NCBI GenBank assembly: GCA_900766575.1
Contig: CAAFVW010000182.1
Span: forward strand, 1-64,000
Length of the DNA stretch: 64,000 bases
Source: Lachnospiraceae bacterium
GTDB taxonomy: Bacteria > Bacillota > Clostridia > Lachnospirales > Lachnospiraceae
Direction: 5' to 3'
The notes beneath the pieces were generated by a model. The model did no database searches. It was given only the letters and a program-made list of their open reading frames with translations, and was not told where the DNA came from. This document shows positions 25,496 through 35,306 of the stretch, one piece after another. Positions within the stretch are counted from its first letter, which is position 1. Each line of letters opens with the position of its first letter. The position numbers were made by a program, and so were the translations under genes.

Positions 25496-26485
25496 TTATT
25501 TATTGATTTGCTCCAGTAGTTGCACCATCTCCGGATACAACACATCGCTGGCGGAAGAATTCAGGATCACCGATATGTATGGAGCCCCGTTTACGTCCCG
25601 GGACAGCAGGATCAGGCAGTGTCCGGCCGCGTTGGTAGTGCCGGTCTTGCCGCCGATGACCGTAATATTCTCCGGTGCCTGAAAATCTCCCCGCAAAAAG
25701 CGGTTCGTATTGTTCACCGTGAGTTCTTTGGCCTTGCCATTCCTGTCATAATAGGTTGTCTGATAACTGGTCATATGAATGATCTCGTTAAAGGAATCAT
25801 ATTGGATGGCTTCGTTGAAAATCAGATACAGGTCATAGGCCGTGGTATAATGATTGTCATCCGACAATCCATGAGGATTGGCAAAGCTGGTATTGGTCGC
25901 TCCCAGACGCATGGCCTCTTCATTCATCATCTCCACGAAATGTTCCACGCTGCCGCCGATATTCTCAGCGATCAGCATAGCCGCATCATTAGCGGAATAC
26001 ATCAGCAGAATATGCAGTGCCTGGTCCAGAGTCATGGTATCCCCGCTTTTGAGTCCACACAACTGTGCCCCGGATTCTCTGATCGTCACATTATCTGTCG
26101 CGGTAAGCACCGTATCCAGAGAAGCATTCTGTAATGCCACCAGTGCCGTCATTACTTTGGTGAGACTTGCCGGATATAGTCTTTCGTATGCGTTTTTGGA
26201 GTATAATACTTTTTTATTATTGACATCAAATAATACGGCGGCGGAAGCCTGCGTCATATCCACGCTGCCATCCCCCGTCTCATCCCCCGTCACCACACAC
26301 AGATCACTTGCAAAAGGCTCTGCCTTCCCGGCTCCGGTGCCTGCCAGCACATTAAAGCTGCTGACATTGGAATTGACATCATAGGGAAATGTATAGACGG
26401 TATTACCACACCCGGTCAGTAAAACCACGCAAAGGATCATGCAAATGCAGTTACCGATCCATCGAACTCTATTTGTACATTTCAC
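25496..26485 (-). CDS. D-alanyl-D-alanine carboxypeptidase (DacF-like lipoprotein)
   Basis: Class C low-molecular-mass penicillin-binding protein that trims the terminal D-Ala from peptidoglycan stem peptides. 329 residues from a GTG start. It has a lipobox (LLTGC, Cys26), so it is a lipoprotein rather than carrying the usual C-terminal amphipathic anchor, and the protein ends soon after the catalytic domain. Active-site motifs: SLTK (about 107), SAN (about 164) and KTGT (about 279). Its start overlaps the mgsA end by 17 bases. It is last in the shape cluster. Confidence 0.9.
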   Translation of the reverse strand: MKCTNRVRWIGNCICMILCVVLLTGCGNTVYTFPYDVNSNVSSFNVLAGTGAGKAEPFASDLCVVTGDETGDGSVDMTQASAAVLFDVNNKKVLYSKNAYERLYPASLTKVMTALVALQNASLDTVLTATDNVTIRESGAQLCGLKSGDTMTLDQALHILLMYSANDAAMLIAENIGGSVEHFVEMMNEEAMRLGATNTSFANPHGLSDDNHYTTAYDLYLIFNEAIQYDSFNEIIHMTSYQTTYYDRNGKAKELTVNNTNRFLRGDFQAPENITVIGGKTGTTNAAGHCLILLSRDVNGAPYISVILNSSASDVLYPEMVQLLEQINK

Positions 26486-26864
26486 GCCACTCTAAATCTC
26501 CTCTGTCTAAGGACTTGATCAACAGTTCCGCACTGGCCAGATTCGTTGCCAGCGGAATATTGTGCATATCACACAGGCGCATTACATTGCTTACATCCGG
26601 CTCATGTGCCTTGGGTGCCAGGGGATCCCGCAGGAAGATCACCAGGTCGATCTCATTGTGTTCGATCTGGGCTCCAATCTGCTGTTCACCACCCAGATGC
26701 CCCGCAAGATATTTGTGAACATTCAGATTCGTAACTTCCTCGATCAGTCTTCCGGTAGTTCCTGTGGCATATAATTCATTCTTACTTAAAATTCCGCGAT
26801 AGGCAATGCAGAAGTTCTGCATCAGCTTCTTTTTGGCATCATGTGCAATCAGCGCAATGTTCAT
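26469..26864 (-). CDS. mgsA: Methylglyoxal synthase (catalytic Asp replaced by Glu)
   Basis: Converts dihydroxyacetone phosphate to methylglyoxal, a phosphate-releasing bypass of lower glycolysis. 131 residues, normal core length, with ALIAHD, the phosphate loop GTTG and [13 protein letters not shown]. The usual SGPxGGDQQIG is [11 protein letters not shown] here: the residue aligned with E. coli catalytic Asp71 is Glu60 (codon GAA), while Asp80 and Asp90 are kept. The ATG at 26864 is preferred; one at 26873 has its Shine-Dalgarno too close. It follows rodA, an arrangement seen in other Clostridia. Confidence 0.85.
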   Translation of the reverse strand: MNIALIAHDAKKKLMQNFCIAYRGILSKNELYATGTTGRLIEEVTNLNVHKYLAGHLGGEQQIGAQIEHNEIDLVIFLRDPLAPKAHEPDVSNVMRLCDMHNIPLATNLASAELLIKSLDRGDLEWREMYK

Positions 26865-26907
26865 ATTGTCCATACCCCTTCTCTGTATAATATATACGTT
26901 CTTTTGT

Positions 26908-28014
26908 CTAGCTTTTCTTTGCCTGTAATCGTACATTCAGTACAATGCCCATTCCAATGTACAGGCTCAGAAGTGAGGTCAGCCCATAGCTTACAAAAGG
27001 CAGCGGAAGTCCCGTATTCGGCAAAATAAAGGTGGCCACTCCGACATTTACAAAGCTCTGGAAAGCGATCAGTCCCCCCATTGACGCCGCTATGATCGTA
27101 CCCGCAATATCTTTCGCCTTTCCGGCGATTGAGATACACTCCATTGCTGTAAACATCAGAAGCAGAATTACCACAATACTTCCTTTAAAACCGAACTCTT
27201 CACCTATTACGGCAAATATGAAATCGGTTTCCGCTTCAGACAGGAAATTACCGTTCTTTACCGATGTGATCTCGTTATTCCTGTAGCCTTTTCCGTCCAG
27301 TTCTCCGGAGCCTATGGCCATTACGGAATTTAACTGCTGGTACGCCAGATCCGTGGAATATTCCTCGGGATTCACAAAAGCCAGAATACGGTTTTTCTGA
27401 TATCCCTCCAGGATCGTACTGTCAGGCTGCATAGCCAGTGATACAAGAATTATCACCGCCGGAATCGCTACCGCCAGCACTCCGAAGATCAGCTTATAAC
27501 TAATGCCTCCGGTATACAGGATCACGCAGAAAATGAAGATCAACACAAGGCTGGTAGACAGTGCCGGCTGTTCTTTTACCATGATCCAGGGGACACCCAT
27601 AAGTACCGCAATCGATGCGATCACAGGGAAAGTGTTCAGCTTTTCCTTATATTTCATAATAAACTGTGCAAAGAATAAAATCAATAAAATTTTTGCAAGT
27701 TCGGAAGGTTGGAATTGCAGTCCTCCGATCTTCAGCCAGCGCTGTGCTCCGTTGCCTTCTTTTCCCACCAGAATAACAAGACCTAACAATACCAGATTTC
27801 CTAAGTATATCAGCCAATAAAGCTTCAGTATTACGGAATAATTGAAGAATGACAGAGCGATCATGATCACCACACCGGCAGCCACTCCTGCCATCTGCCT
27901 GGTCTGCTGCGCAGGCTCCGCACTGCCGATGGTCATGATGCCGATGGCAGACAATGCCAGAATCAATATGATCAGTTTAAAGTCATAATCCCGTAATCTG
28001 TAATTTTTAAACAT
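26908..28014 (-). CDS. rodA: RodA/FtsW family peptidoglycan polymerase
   Basis: SEDS-family glycosyltransferase, 368 residues with about ten membrane segments. Signatures include [20 protein letters not shown] and the C-terminal [11 protein letters not shown]. With the class B PBP in the same cluster it should form the elongasome synthase. RodA rather than FtsW is inferred from the mre/PBP2/min neighbourhood. Confidence 0.92.
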   Translation of the reverse strand: MFKNYRLRDYDFKLIILILALSAIGIMTIGSAEPAQQTRQMAGVAAGVVIMIALSFFNYSVILKLYWLIYLGNLVLLGLVILVGKEGNGAQRWLKIGGLQFQPSELAKILLILFFAQFIMKYKEKLNTFPVIASIAVLMGVPWIMVKEQPALSTSLVLIFIFCVILYTGGISYKLIFGVLAVAIPAVIILVSLAMQPDSTILEGYQKNRILAFVNPEEYSTDLAYQQLNSVMAIGSGELDGKGYRNNEITSVKNGNFLSEAETDFIFAVIGEEFGFKGSIVVILLLMFTAMECISIAGKAKDIAGTIIAASMGGLIAFQSFVNVGVATFILPNTGLPLPFVSYGLTSLLSLYIGMGIVLNVRLQAKKS

Positions 28015-28035
28015 CTGTTTGACCTTTCTGTTTCC

Positions 28036-28317
28036 TTATGGCATTTTTGCAGTTTTCTGCAAATCAATAATCGGAATATTAGCAATCAGACTGGGGCTTT
28101 TATTCCGTCCGCCTTTATTCCCCTTTGCCTGTATCTCGATTTCCATATGATCCGTATCGATCCTCATGTATTTTGAGATCACTTTTGTAATGTCCGCTTT
28201 GATCAGCTCCATCATCTCCGGAGAACAGTTCACCCGGTCCGATATCAGCAGAATCTTCAGACGGTCCTTTGCCACCTGGCAGGAACTTTTCCTGCGGAAA
28301 AAATGCTTCATATTCAT
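28036..28317 (-). CDS. minE: Division-site specificity factor MinE
   Basis: 93 residues. Stimulates MinD ATPase and drives MinCD away from mid-cell. It has the N-terminal membrane and MinD-contact region (KDRLKILLISDR) and the topological specificity domain (about 30-85, VISKYMRIDTDHMEIEIQ). AAGGGG precedes the start. MinE marks an oscillating Min system, as in some Clostridia and Gram-negatives, rather than the DivIVA/MinJ type of Bacillus. Confidence 0.93.
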   Translation of the reverse strand: MNMKHFFRRKSSCQVAKDRLKILLISDRVNCSPEMMELIKADITKVISKYMRIDTDHMEIEIQAKGNKGGRNKSPSLIANIPIIDLQKTAKMP

Positions 28318-28329
28318 CCCGTCCCCTTC

Positions 28330-29151
28330 CTATGCTTTCCGAAAAATACCGGTTACTTTTGTCCAAAAAGATACTCCTTTTTCGAAATCCAGAAACGGAA
28401 TTTCTTTCCCTGACAGGCGATCCACTATATTGCGGTAAGCCTTACCGGCCGGTGTATCACTTCCGACCAGCGGTTCTCCCTGATTGGTGGCAATCACGAC
28501 ATTCTCATCATCCGGAACAATGCCGATCAGCGGCACCGCCAGAATATCCACCACATCATCCGCAGACATCATATCTCCGCGTTTTACCATATCCATACGC
28601 AGTCTGTTGATAATCAGATCCATCTGTTTAAAACCGTTGGCTTCCAGAAGTCCGATAATACGGTCCGCATCTCTTATCGCCGAGACTTCCGGTGTTGTTA
28701 CCACCAGCGCCCTGTCAGCTCCCGCAATGGCATTCTGGAAGCCCTGTTCGATTCCCGCCGGACAGTCCAGAATGATATAATCGAACTGTTCCCGTAAGTG
28801 ATCGATCACCTTCACCATCTGTCCCGGAGTGACAGCTGATTTATCCCTGGTCTGTGCCGATGGCATCAGATAAAGTCCCGGATGTCTCTTGTCCCGGATC
28901 AGAGCCTGTTTGATTCTGCAGTTTCCCTCGACCACATCTACCAGGTTGTATACGATACGGTTCTCCAGTCCCATGACCACATCCAGATTACGCAGACCGA
29001 TATCCGTATCAATCAGGCAGACTTTGCTGCCTGCTTTTGCAAGACCTGTTCCGACATTTGCTGATGTAGTGGTCTTTCCTACACCGCCTTTTCCTGAAGT
29101 GACGACAATGACTTCGGAGCTTTTCTTCTCCGCGGAAACGTTTTGTTCCAT
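28330..29151 (-). CDS. minD: Septum-site determining ATPase MinD
   Basis: 273 residues. Deviant Walker A motif GKGGVGKTTTSAN near residue 20, DTDIGLRNLD, and the DCPAGIEQGF switch. The C terminus (about 262-273, SFWTKVTGIFRKA) is the amphipathic membrane-targeting helix. It recruits MinC and is released by MinE. AGGAGG precedes the start. Confidence 0.96.
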   Translation of the reverse strand: MEQNVSAEKKSSEVIVVTSGKGGVGKTTTSANVGTGLAKAGSKVCLIDTDIGLRNLDVVMGLENRIVYNLVDVVEGNCRIKQALIRDKRHPGLYLMPSAQTRDKSAVTPGQMVKVIDHLREQFDYIILDCPAGIEQGFQNAIAGADRALVVTTPEVSAIRDADRIIGLLEANGFKQMDLIINRLRMDMVKRGDMMSADDVVDILAVPLIGIVPDDENVVIATNQGEPLVGSDTPAGKAYRNIVDRLSGKEIPFLDFEKGVSFWTKVTGIFRKA

Positions 29152-29193
29152 TTTGGATTCCTCCTGTTTGATTTTGTCGTCCCCTGGATTCTT

Positions 29194-29865
29194 TTAAAAA
29201 GTACCCAGTAATTCTTTTGTAAGGGGATCAAATACGATCTTCCCATTCTTCAGGTGTGCAATTTTCGGTTGTACTTTGGGACGTATGCCCCATTTCGACT
29301 GTTTCGCATTGGTTTTATATTTGAAATCGCCGATTTTTAATCTTTCCGGCTCCATTTCAAGCGCTACTACATAACATTCTTCCCTGCCGGATCCGCCTGC
29401 ATAGGCTTCTCCGTACAGTCCTCCCAGAATAATAATATTGCCCGCAGAGATCACCGCACTGCCCGGATAGACATCCCCAAGTACCACAATACTGTTCTCG
29501 GTCTCTATCACTTCCCGGTTTTTGAGTGTGCCTTTGTAGAACTGCCCCTCATCCCCGCCGGAAAGCTTTTTTTCCATATGCTGCAGTGCTTTGATAAAGT
29601 TCTTATTGGTAGCTTCATCATGGCCCACAATACAGGCAATTCTCACATTGCTGTTTTCCCGGATGGTGTCCAGAATGCGGATTTCCTCCACTTCTGTAAC
29701 TTCACGTCCCACCATGGACAGCGCCATGGTAGAGGTTCCGAAGAAATTCCTTGCCTCGGTGAACTTCACCGCAAGTTCCTGTAATATTTCATCCATAGAA
29801 GCGTCCTCCCGCATCAGGAGTGTGATCCCATTGGGAAAGCTTTTGATCAATACTGCATCTTTCAT
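29194..29865 (-). CDS. minC: Septum-site determining protein MinC
   Basis: FtsZ polymerisation inhibitor, 223 residues. The N-terminal domain (1-100) is divergent. The C-terminal beta-helix (about 110-190) is clear: a run of turns around GDVYPGSAVISAGNIIILGG and GEAYAG for MinD binding. AGGT lies before the ATG. It is first in minCDE, after a structured gap of 126 bases from PBP2. Confidence 0.92.
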   Translation of the reverse strand: MKDAVLIKSFPNGITLLMREDASMDEILQELAVKFTEARNFFGTSTMALSMVGREVTEVEEIRILDTIRENSNVRIACIVGHDEATNKNFIKALQHMEKKLSGGDEGQFYKGTLKNREVIETENSIVVLGDVYPGSAVISAGNIIILGGLYGEAYAGGSGREECYVVALEMEPERLKIGDFKYKTNAKQSKWGIRPKVQPKIAHLKNGKIVFDPLTKELLGTF

Positions 29866-29991
29866 TGTTTTTACCTGTCTTTATTTGTTTGATTATATTT
29901 AACTAACCGGAGTCATCTAGACACAGTCAGCTTCTCTTACGAATGCAAGCATTCGATGTTCACCTGTCCGTGATTACCTGACTCCGGATAG

Positions 29992-32877
29992 TTACATCTC
30001 GTTGGAAACAGCATTATCCAGAGCATCCGCAGTACCGGTGATCAGATCATCCTCCTCTGCCAGTCCGTAGTAATACTTGATAATATCTCTGGTAAACTGT
30101 GCCGCATAATCAGAAGAATATCCGAAAGGAATTCTCGTGGCAATCGCGATCTCCGGATTCTCATACGGTGCATAGCAGATAAAAAGCGCATGGTTCGGAC
30201 GGGAAGCCGTCTGCTCCGCTGTACCTGTCTTACCGGCAACATTTACCGCCAGATCGTCAAAATACTTTTTATTTTCCACCACCTGCCGCATTCCAAGATG
30301 GAATGCCTCCCAGTACTCCTGCGGAAGGTCGATCTGATTCCGGACTTCCGCATGATACTCTTTCAGAAGATTTCCCTGGGAATCCGTTGTCTTATCTAAC
30401 ATTGTCAGATTATAACAGGTGCCGCTGTTGGCGATCGTAGTAACATATCTGGCCAGTCCCACGGTAGTATAGCTGTTGCTGCCCTGTCCGATGGCGGAAC
30501 GTACCGGGTCTTTGGTAGATACATCCGGTGCGTATTCCCCGATCTCCACGCCCGACTTATCCGTCAGTCCGTACAGATCCGCATATTTGCTTAGAGTATC
30601 CAGACCTGCTTCTTCATTATAGCTTCCACTCCGGGTAGCCAGCTGATAACCAACATTGTAGAAAAAGTAGTTGCAGGAATCCTTGATAGCGGAAGTTACA
30701 TTCTCATACCCATGTCCGGAGATTCTCCAACATCTCGGAGAAGGGGTAATCTCAGTAAACGTACCAACACAGTTTATACGGGTCTGGAGATTGATCACGT
30801 TCTCCATCAGTCCCGCCGTAGCGGATACGATTTTAAAAGTAGATCCGGGTGCTGCTTTATATTGTGTGGCAAAATTCAGCTGCGGGCTGGACTTGTCCGC
30901 ATTCAGCTGTGCATAATATTCCGCATCCACGGTATTCGCCATCTTATTATTATCATATCCGGGATAAGACACCATGGCCAGCACATCTCCCGTATTGACA
31001 TCCGTAATGACTACGGAAGCATTGCAGGGATCCAGTGCCAGCTGGGCCGGTGTGATCTCCAGGTTATTGATCCGGTTCATCATAAACTGATACGCTGACA
31101 TTTTCCCGGAATACAGAGCTTCTTCATCCTCAGCAGGAATATCTACCACCTGTTGTTCGCACAGAAGCATACAGATCTGTCTGCCGGTAATCTTGTCATT
31201 CAGAAGCATATATTTATAAAAGCGCTTCTGAAACTCCGTGGTATGATCAATGGCATCAATAATATATTCCAGGAGTTTATCATAGACCTCCGTGGAATCC
31301 GAATATTTATCATTCAGATCCAGTTTGCTCACATCGATCCAGTTCATGGCAATGCAATATTGAAGATACTCTTTCAGGGAGATTACTTCTTCCTTCGCCC
31401 AGGCATTCTGGGTTGCATCATTATCATCCACCAGTTCTTTCATGATCACGCCCTCATCTCTGAGAAGGCTTACTATATTGCTCTGGTATACCTGATACTC
31501 TTTGGACAGCTTATTGTATGGAGTCGCGCCATCTGTAAGCTCATAAGTCAGTCGGTCATAGACCCCCTGTTTATATTCCAGATATGCGGCATATACTTCT
31601 TTCTCTGTCTCTCCCGCATCCTCTGCTTCGAAGTGTTTTCTGTCGAGAATGTTATTGTTGATCATGGCAAAGTACACATCATAGATCGGAATCTTAATGG
31701 ATGAGCTCTTGGCATTCTCCGGCAGATTGAACTCCTTGGCATTGATGATCTTGCTGGATACCAGACCGGCAAGCTTCTGTTCAACGATATTATAAACCGC
31801 CTCTGTGAGGTCCTTGTCAATCGTCAGATACACATCCGCTCCCGGCTGTGCTTCTTTGCGGTCCAGAATGGTGATCACCTTACCGGTATTGTCCACCACC
31901 ACCTTCTCGCTTCCCTTGGTACCCTGCAGTGTGGTCTCCATATACGCTTCCATACCGCTCTTTCCTACTACATCATTGATGGTATATGCGTCCTCCACTC
32001 CGCTTTCCGCTGCCACCTGTTCATTCAGATCCGTCAGTTCATCTGAAGAGATCTTACCGGTGTAGCCCAGCACATGAGCAAAATATTTACTGTCAATATA
32101 GTGACGCACGGTATCTTCCACAATGGACACACCATCCAGCTGATCGGAATTCTCCATGATCACTGCCACCGTTTCTTCACTGACATTGGTAGCCACGGTG
32201 GTTCCCACGTATTTCCGGAAAGAAGTCAGATTCATGGCATAACGGATGGTCACCATCTGTAACCATTCCTGTCTGGTATATCCTTTTCCCGGTACGAACG
32301 GCGTTGTATTGTCATCCGGATCTTCATACTGCCCAATGGCAAACCCCTTGACACGGCTCAGATATTCCATCAGCTCCTGTGCCGTCATGGCCTTCTCTTC
32401 GTCTTTCAGTTTGTCTATCGTCTTATAGCCCAGCACATCCGCCTGAAAACGAAGCAATGCCGTGCCGTCTACAGAATAAGCATAATCACCGTCTTCATCA
32501 ATTACGATCTTAAAATCCGTGATTACACTGTCCCCGTTTTTCTCGATCAGCTTGATCAGCCGGTAGACAACCTCATTTACTTTCGCATTTTTATTCCGGC
32601 TGGACTCAAATACATCCTCGATCTTCACGGAATAAGCCAGTTCGTTTTCTGCCAGCACATTACCGTTTCTGTCCAGAATCCGCCCTCTGGTACTGGAAAT
32701 ATCCCTGGTTTTCTCGATCTGAAGAATAAAATCATTCAGATATTCTTCTCCGCTTACAATCTGCAGATGAAAACAGCGATAAATCAGAACCCCGGCAAAA
32801 AAGGCAAACAATATCATTAATACCGTCAGTCTGCTGGTCACAATATTAATAATGTGATCTCTAATTTCACGAAACAA
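29992..32877 (-). CDS. mrdA: Penicillin-binding protein 2 with large insertion
   Basis: Class B transpeptidase of the elongasome, 961 residues against 600-720 for most PBP2. TTG start with AAGGAG 11 bases upstream, overlapping mreD. One N-terminal transmembrane helix (about 18-36), the PBP dimerisation domain, then the transpeptidase domain with S679-TFK (PGSTFK), S734-CN and K883-TG. Between LTIDKDLTEAVYN (about 351) and ASVVITDVNTGDVLAMVSYPG (about 620) lies an extra segment of roughly 245 residues, helix-rich and charged, splitting the start of the transpeptidase domain. Gene order makes this the RodA partner. Confidence 0.92.
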   Translation of the reverse strand: MFREIRDHIINIVTSRLTVLMILFAFFAGVLIYRCFHLQIVSGEEYLNDFILQIEKTRDISSTRGRILDRNGNVLAENELAYSVKIEDVFESSRNKNAKVNEVVYRLIKLIEKNGDSVITDFKIVIDEDGDYAYSVDGTALLRFQADVLGYKTIDKLKDEEKAMTAQELMEYLSRVKGFAIGQYEDPDDNTTPFVPGKGYTRQEWLQMVTIRYAMNLTSFRKYVGTTVATNVSEETVAVIMENSDQLDGVSIVEDTVRHYIDSKYFAHVLGYTGKISSDELTDLNEQVAAESGVEDAYTINDVVGKSGMEAYMETTLQGTKGSEKVVVDNTGKVITILDRKEAQPGADVYLTIDKDLTEAVYNIVEQKLAGLVSSKIINAKEFNLPENAKSSSIKIPIYDVYFAMINNNILDRKHFEAEDAGETEKEVYAAYLEYKQGVYDRLTYELTDGATPYNKLSKEYQVYQSNIVSLLRDEGVIMKELVDDNDATQNAWAKEEVISLKEYLQYCIAMNWIDVSKLDLNDKYSDSTEVYDKLLEYIIDAIDHTTEFQKRFYKYMLLNDKITGRQICMLLCEQQVVDIPAEDEEALYSGKMSAYQFMMNRINNLEITPAQLALDPCNASVVITDVNTGDVLAMVSYPGYDNNKMANTVDAEYYAQLNADKSSPQLNFATQYKAAPGSTFKIVSATAGLMENVINLQTRINCVGTFTEITPSPRCWRISGHGYENVTSAIKDSCNYFFYNVGYQLATRSGSYNEEAGLDTLSKYADLYGLTDKSGVEIGEYAPDVSTKDPVRSAIGQGSNSYTTVGLARYVTTIANSGTCYNLTMLDKTTDSQGNLLKEYHAEVRNQIDLPQEYWEAFHLGMRQVVENKKYFDDLAVNVAGKTGTAEQTASRPNHALFICYAPYENPEIAIATRIPFGYSSDYAAQFTRDIIKYYYGLAEEDDLITGTADALDNAVSNEM

Positions 32878-33409
32878 ATTTCTGTGCGCTCCTTTTTTCC
32901 TTTTCCTCCAGTTTCTGATTGATCTTCAGAATCAGAGGATACAAAATGATCGTAACAACGATGGTGTAAAGTGCCTCCGGCAGAATCACACTTGCAAAAT
33001 AGTACGGGAAATGAAAACGCCCTCTCAAAAGAAACATCAGAATGTAACAAATCAGTCCATAAGAAATATCGCTGACGACGATAAGCGCCAGTGGCAATTT
33101 GATATCTTCCGGATAAAAAATCCGACAGAATTTTCCGTTTACAAAGCCTATGTACATCATAACCATAGCATAAAATCCTAAGAAACTTCCAAAGAAGATA
33201 TCACATAAAAGTCCACAGGAAAACCCAATCAAAAGTCCCTCTTTTTCTCCTCTCATGAAGCCGAAAGAAGAGGTCAGAATAATCATCAGGTTGGGAATGA
33301 TTCCTCCAAGTGCCAGACTGTTGAATACACTGCATTGCAGAATAAAAAACAAAAGAATCAGAAGCACCACAACGATTTTACGCAGAAAGCTGCTGTTATT
33401 CTCCATCAC
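32867..33409 (-). CDS. mreD: Rod shape-determining protein MreD
   Basis: 180-residue integral membrane protein with five or six hydrophobic segments, typical for MreD, ending in a basic tail. GGAGGAGG lies just before its ATG inside the end of mreC (14-base overlap). It links MreC with MreB in the elongasome. Sequence conservation is low, and the call leans on position and topology. Confidence 0.88.
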   Translation of the reverse strand: MMENNSSFLRKIVVVLLILLFFILQCSVFNSLALGGIIPNLMIILTSSFGFMRGEKEGLLIGFSCGLLCDIFFGSFLGFYAMVMMYIGFVNGKFCRIFYPEDIKLPLALIVVSDISYGLICYILMFLLRGRFHFPYYFASVILPEALYTIVVTIILYPLILKINQKLEEKEKRSAQKFVS

Positions 33410-34283
33410 TGCCTCCTCCCGGAACCTGTTGTTTCTTATCCGTGATCACCAGCACTTCACTCAGATGTTCGAAATCCACCACCGGAGTCAGATAACCGGA
33501 CTTCGTCAGATTGTTGGTATCTCTGTTGATCGTACTGATATAGCCGATCAGGATATTGGGAAGATACTTATCGCTGATATCGGAAGTCACCACCTTGTCT
33601 CCCTCTGCGACGGCATCCTGGCTGTCTACCAGTTTGCTGAAGGGAATCACTCCCTGCGCCATCAACTGTAAATCTCCCGATACGATCAGATTATCTCCCG
33701 TTGCCAGCGTCATACCACTGACATTGGAATTGTCGGAAATAATAGAAGTCACCCGGGACCAGTTCGGTCCTACGGATGTGATACGTCCCACCAGACCTCC
33801 TCCGGCGATCACGTTCATATCATCTGCCAGACCGTCGTTGGAACCTTTGTCAATGACAAAGGAAGAATACCAGTTGCCGGAATCTCTGCTGATGATACGG
33901 GCTCCGATCTTGTTATAATCTCCGTATTCTTCGTCCAGTTCCAACAATCCTCTCAGTTCATTCAGTTCATATTTATCCTGTTGCAGCAGGGTATTCTCTT
34001 CCGTCAGAGAAGCTACCTGTTCCTTCAGGGCGCTGTTTTCTGCCAGAAGTGTCCGTATCTGCACCAGTTCATCCGAACGGTTCGACAGCCACTCTCCGGC
34101 TCTGGCAATTCCCTGTTCAAAGGGAACGATTACATATCCCACCACTCTGTTAAAAGGCCGGTTAAAGACATTGGTTCCAAAAGTCACCAGCATCATGACC
34201 GTGCACAGGATAGTTAAAATAAAAAGAAGATATTTACTCGGTAAAGTAAACCTCTCCCCTTTTCTTTTTACGACTGGGCTCAT
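33396..34283 (-). CDS. mreC: Rod shape-determining protein MreC
   Basis: 295 residues: one N-terminal transmembrane helix (about 19-37), a coiled coil (about 70-115), then two beta domains with the MreC pattern (RDSGNWYSSFVIDKGSNDGL, GLVGRITSVG). It activates PBP2/RodA outside the membrane. The ATG overlaps the mreB stop (ATGA). Confidence 0.93.
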   Translation of the reverse strand: MSPVVKRKGERFTLPSKYLLFILTILCTVMMLVTFGTNVFNRPFNRVVGYVIVPFEQGIARAGEWLSNRSDELVQIRTLLAENSALKEQVASLTEENTLLQQDKYELNELRGLLELDEEYGDYNKIGARIISRDSGNWYSSFVIDKGSNDGLADDMNVIAGGGLVGRITSVGPNWSRVTSIISDNSNVSGMTLATGDNLIVSGDLQLMAQGVIPFSKLVDSQDAVAEGDKVVTSDISDKYLPNILIGYISTINRDTNNLTKSGYLTPVVDFEHLSEVLVITDKKQQVPGGGSDGE

Positions 34284-35290
34284 TTACTCATCCCTTCAAT
34301 TGCATAAGCTACCGTTTTATAGTTATCATCCTTGATGATCCTGGCAAGTCCCGATGCCACACTGGTCAGCGGATTCTCTGCCACATTCACATGCAGTCCT
34401 GTTCCGGTGGCAAGCCGCTCTGCCAGATGACTCACCTGCGATGCTCCTCCGGTCAGATAAATGCCATGGCGGTAAATATCGGCTGCCAGCTCGGGGGGAG
34501 TTCTCTCCAGAATCACCTTTACATTATCAATAATCGTATTAAAATGCTCTTCCAGAGATTCGTCTACCATTCTGGTAGGAATCTCTCGCTCCACCGGCAG
34601 ACCAGTAACAATATCTCTGCCGTATACTGTGGCTCCCTTACCCTCTTCTTTCAGTTCCTTCAGGGCAATCTTCACATTTTCTGCCGTCTTACCGCCAATG
34701 ATCAGTGAAAATTCTCTTCTGACTGCGGCACGGATGGCATCGTCGAATTTCATGCCGCCCACTTTGATCAGACGACTCAGCACAATGCCTCCCAGAGACA
34801 GAATGGAGATTTCCGTAGTCTCATAACCGACATTTACAACCAGTACACCCTGGGAATTTTTCACATCAATATCCAATCCCAGGCCATCCGCTACCGCCTT
34901 CTCCACAACCATGATTTTCTTGGCTTTTACATTGGCTCCCTTAATCAGATCATAGAATGCTCTCTTTTCCACCTCAGTAACATCCGTGGGTACCGCAATG
35001 AAGAAATCGGAGGGCTTGGTATTACCCTTCTGGAGATCACCGATAAAATACTTTACCAATGTTTCCATATTCTTGATATCCGCGATCACACCGTTGGAAA
35101 GCGGATAGGAAATATGAATATTGCTTGGGGCTTTCTCATACATTTCAAATGCAGAGTTTCCATAAGCAAATAAAGTATTCTTATTCTCGATGGCAATCAT
35201 ATTTTTTTCGATCATAATATTGTCATCATTGCGATTATAAATCTTTATGTTGTTGGTACCAAGGTCGATACCGAATGCATTGTTTGCCAC
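34280..35290 (-). CDS. mreB: MreB family actin homologue (divergent)
   Basis: 336 residues, GTG start, with AAAGGG ten bases before. The actin-fold phosphate-1 motif is GIDLGTNNIKIY (usually GIDLGTANTL). The phosphate-2 motif, normally DIGGGTTDIAV, is NVGYETTEISI, and the adenosine motif is TGGASQ instead of TGGGA. Other MreB marks are kept (PLSNGVIADI, KYFIG, VEKAVADGLGLD). It heads mreBCD-PBP2, so a shape role is likely, but altered nucleotide handling is possible. Confidence 0.88.
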   Translation of the reverse strand: MANNAFGIDLGTNNIKIYNRNDDNIMIEKNMIAIENKNTLFAYGNSAFEMYEKAPSNIHISYPLSNGVIADIKNMETLVKYFIGDLQKGNTKPSDFFIAVPTDVTEVEKRAFYDLIKGANVKAKKIMVVEKAVADGLGLDIDVKNSQGVLVVNVGYETTEISILSLGGIVLSRLIKVGGMKFDDAIRAAVRREFSLIIGGKTAENVKIALKELKEEGKGATVYGRDIVTGLPVEREIPTRMVDESLEEHFNTIIDNVKVILERTPPELAADIYRHGIYLTGGASQVSHLAERLATGTGLHVNVAENPLTSVASGLARIIKDDNYKTVAYAIEGMSK

Positions 35291-35306
35291 TGTCGTTATC
35301 CCTTTC

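Noticed and set aside
29907..29987. tRNA-like fold between PBP2 and minC
   Set aside because: The closing stem looks like an acceptor stem, but there is no T-loop GTTCRA motif, anticodon arm or CCA-proximal layout on either strand.
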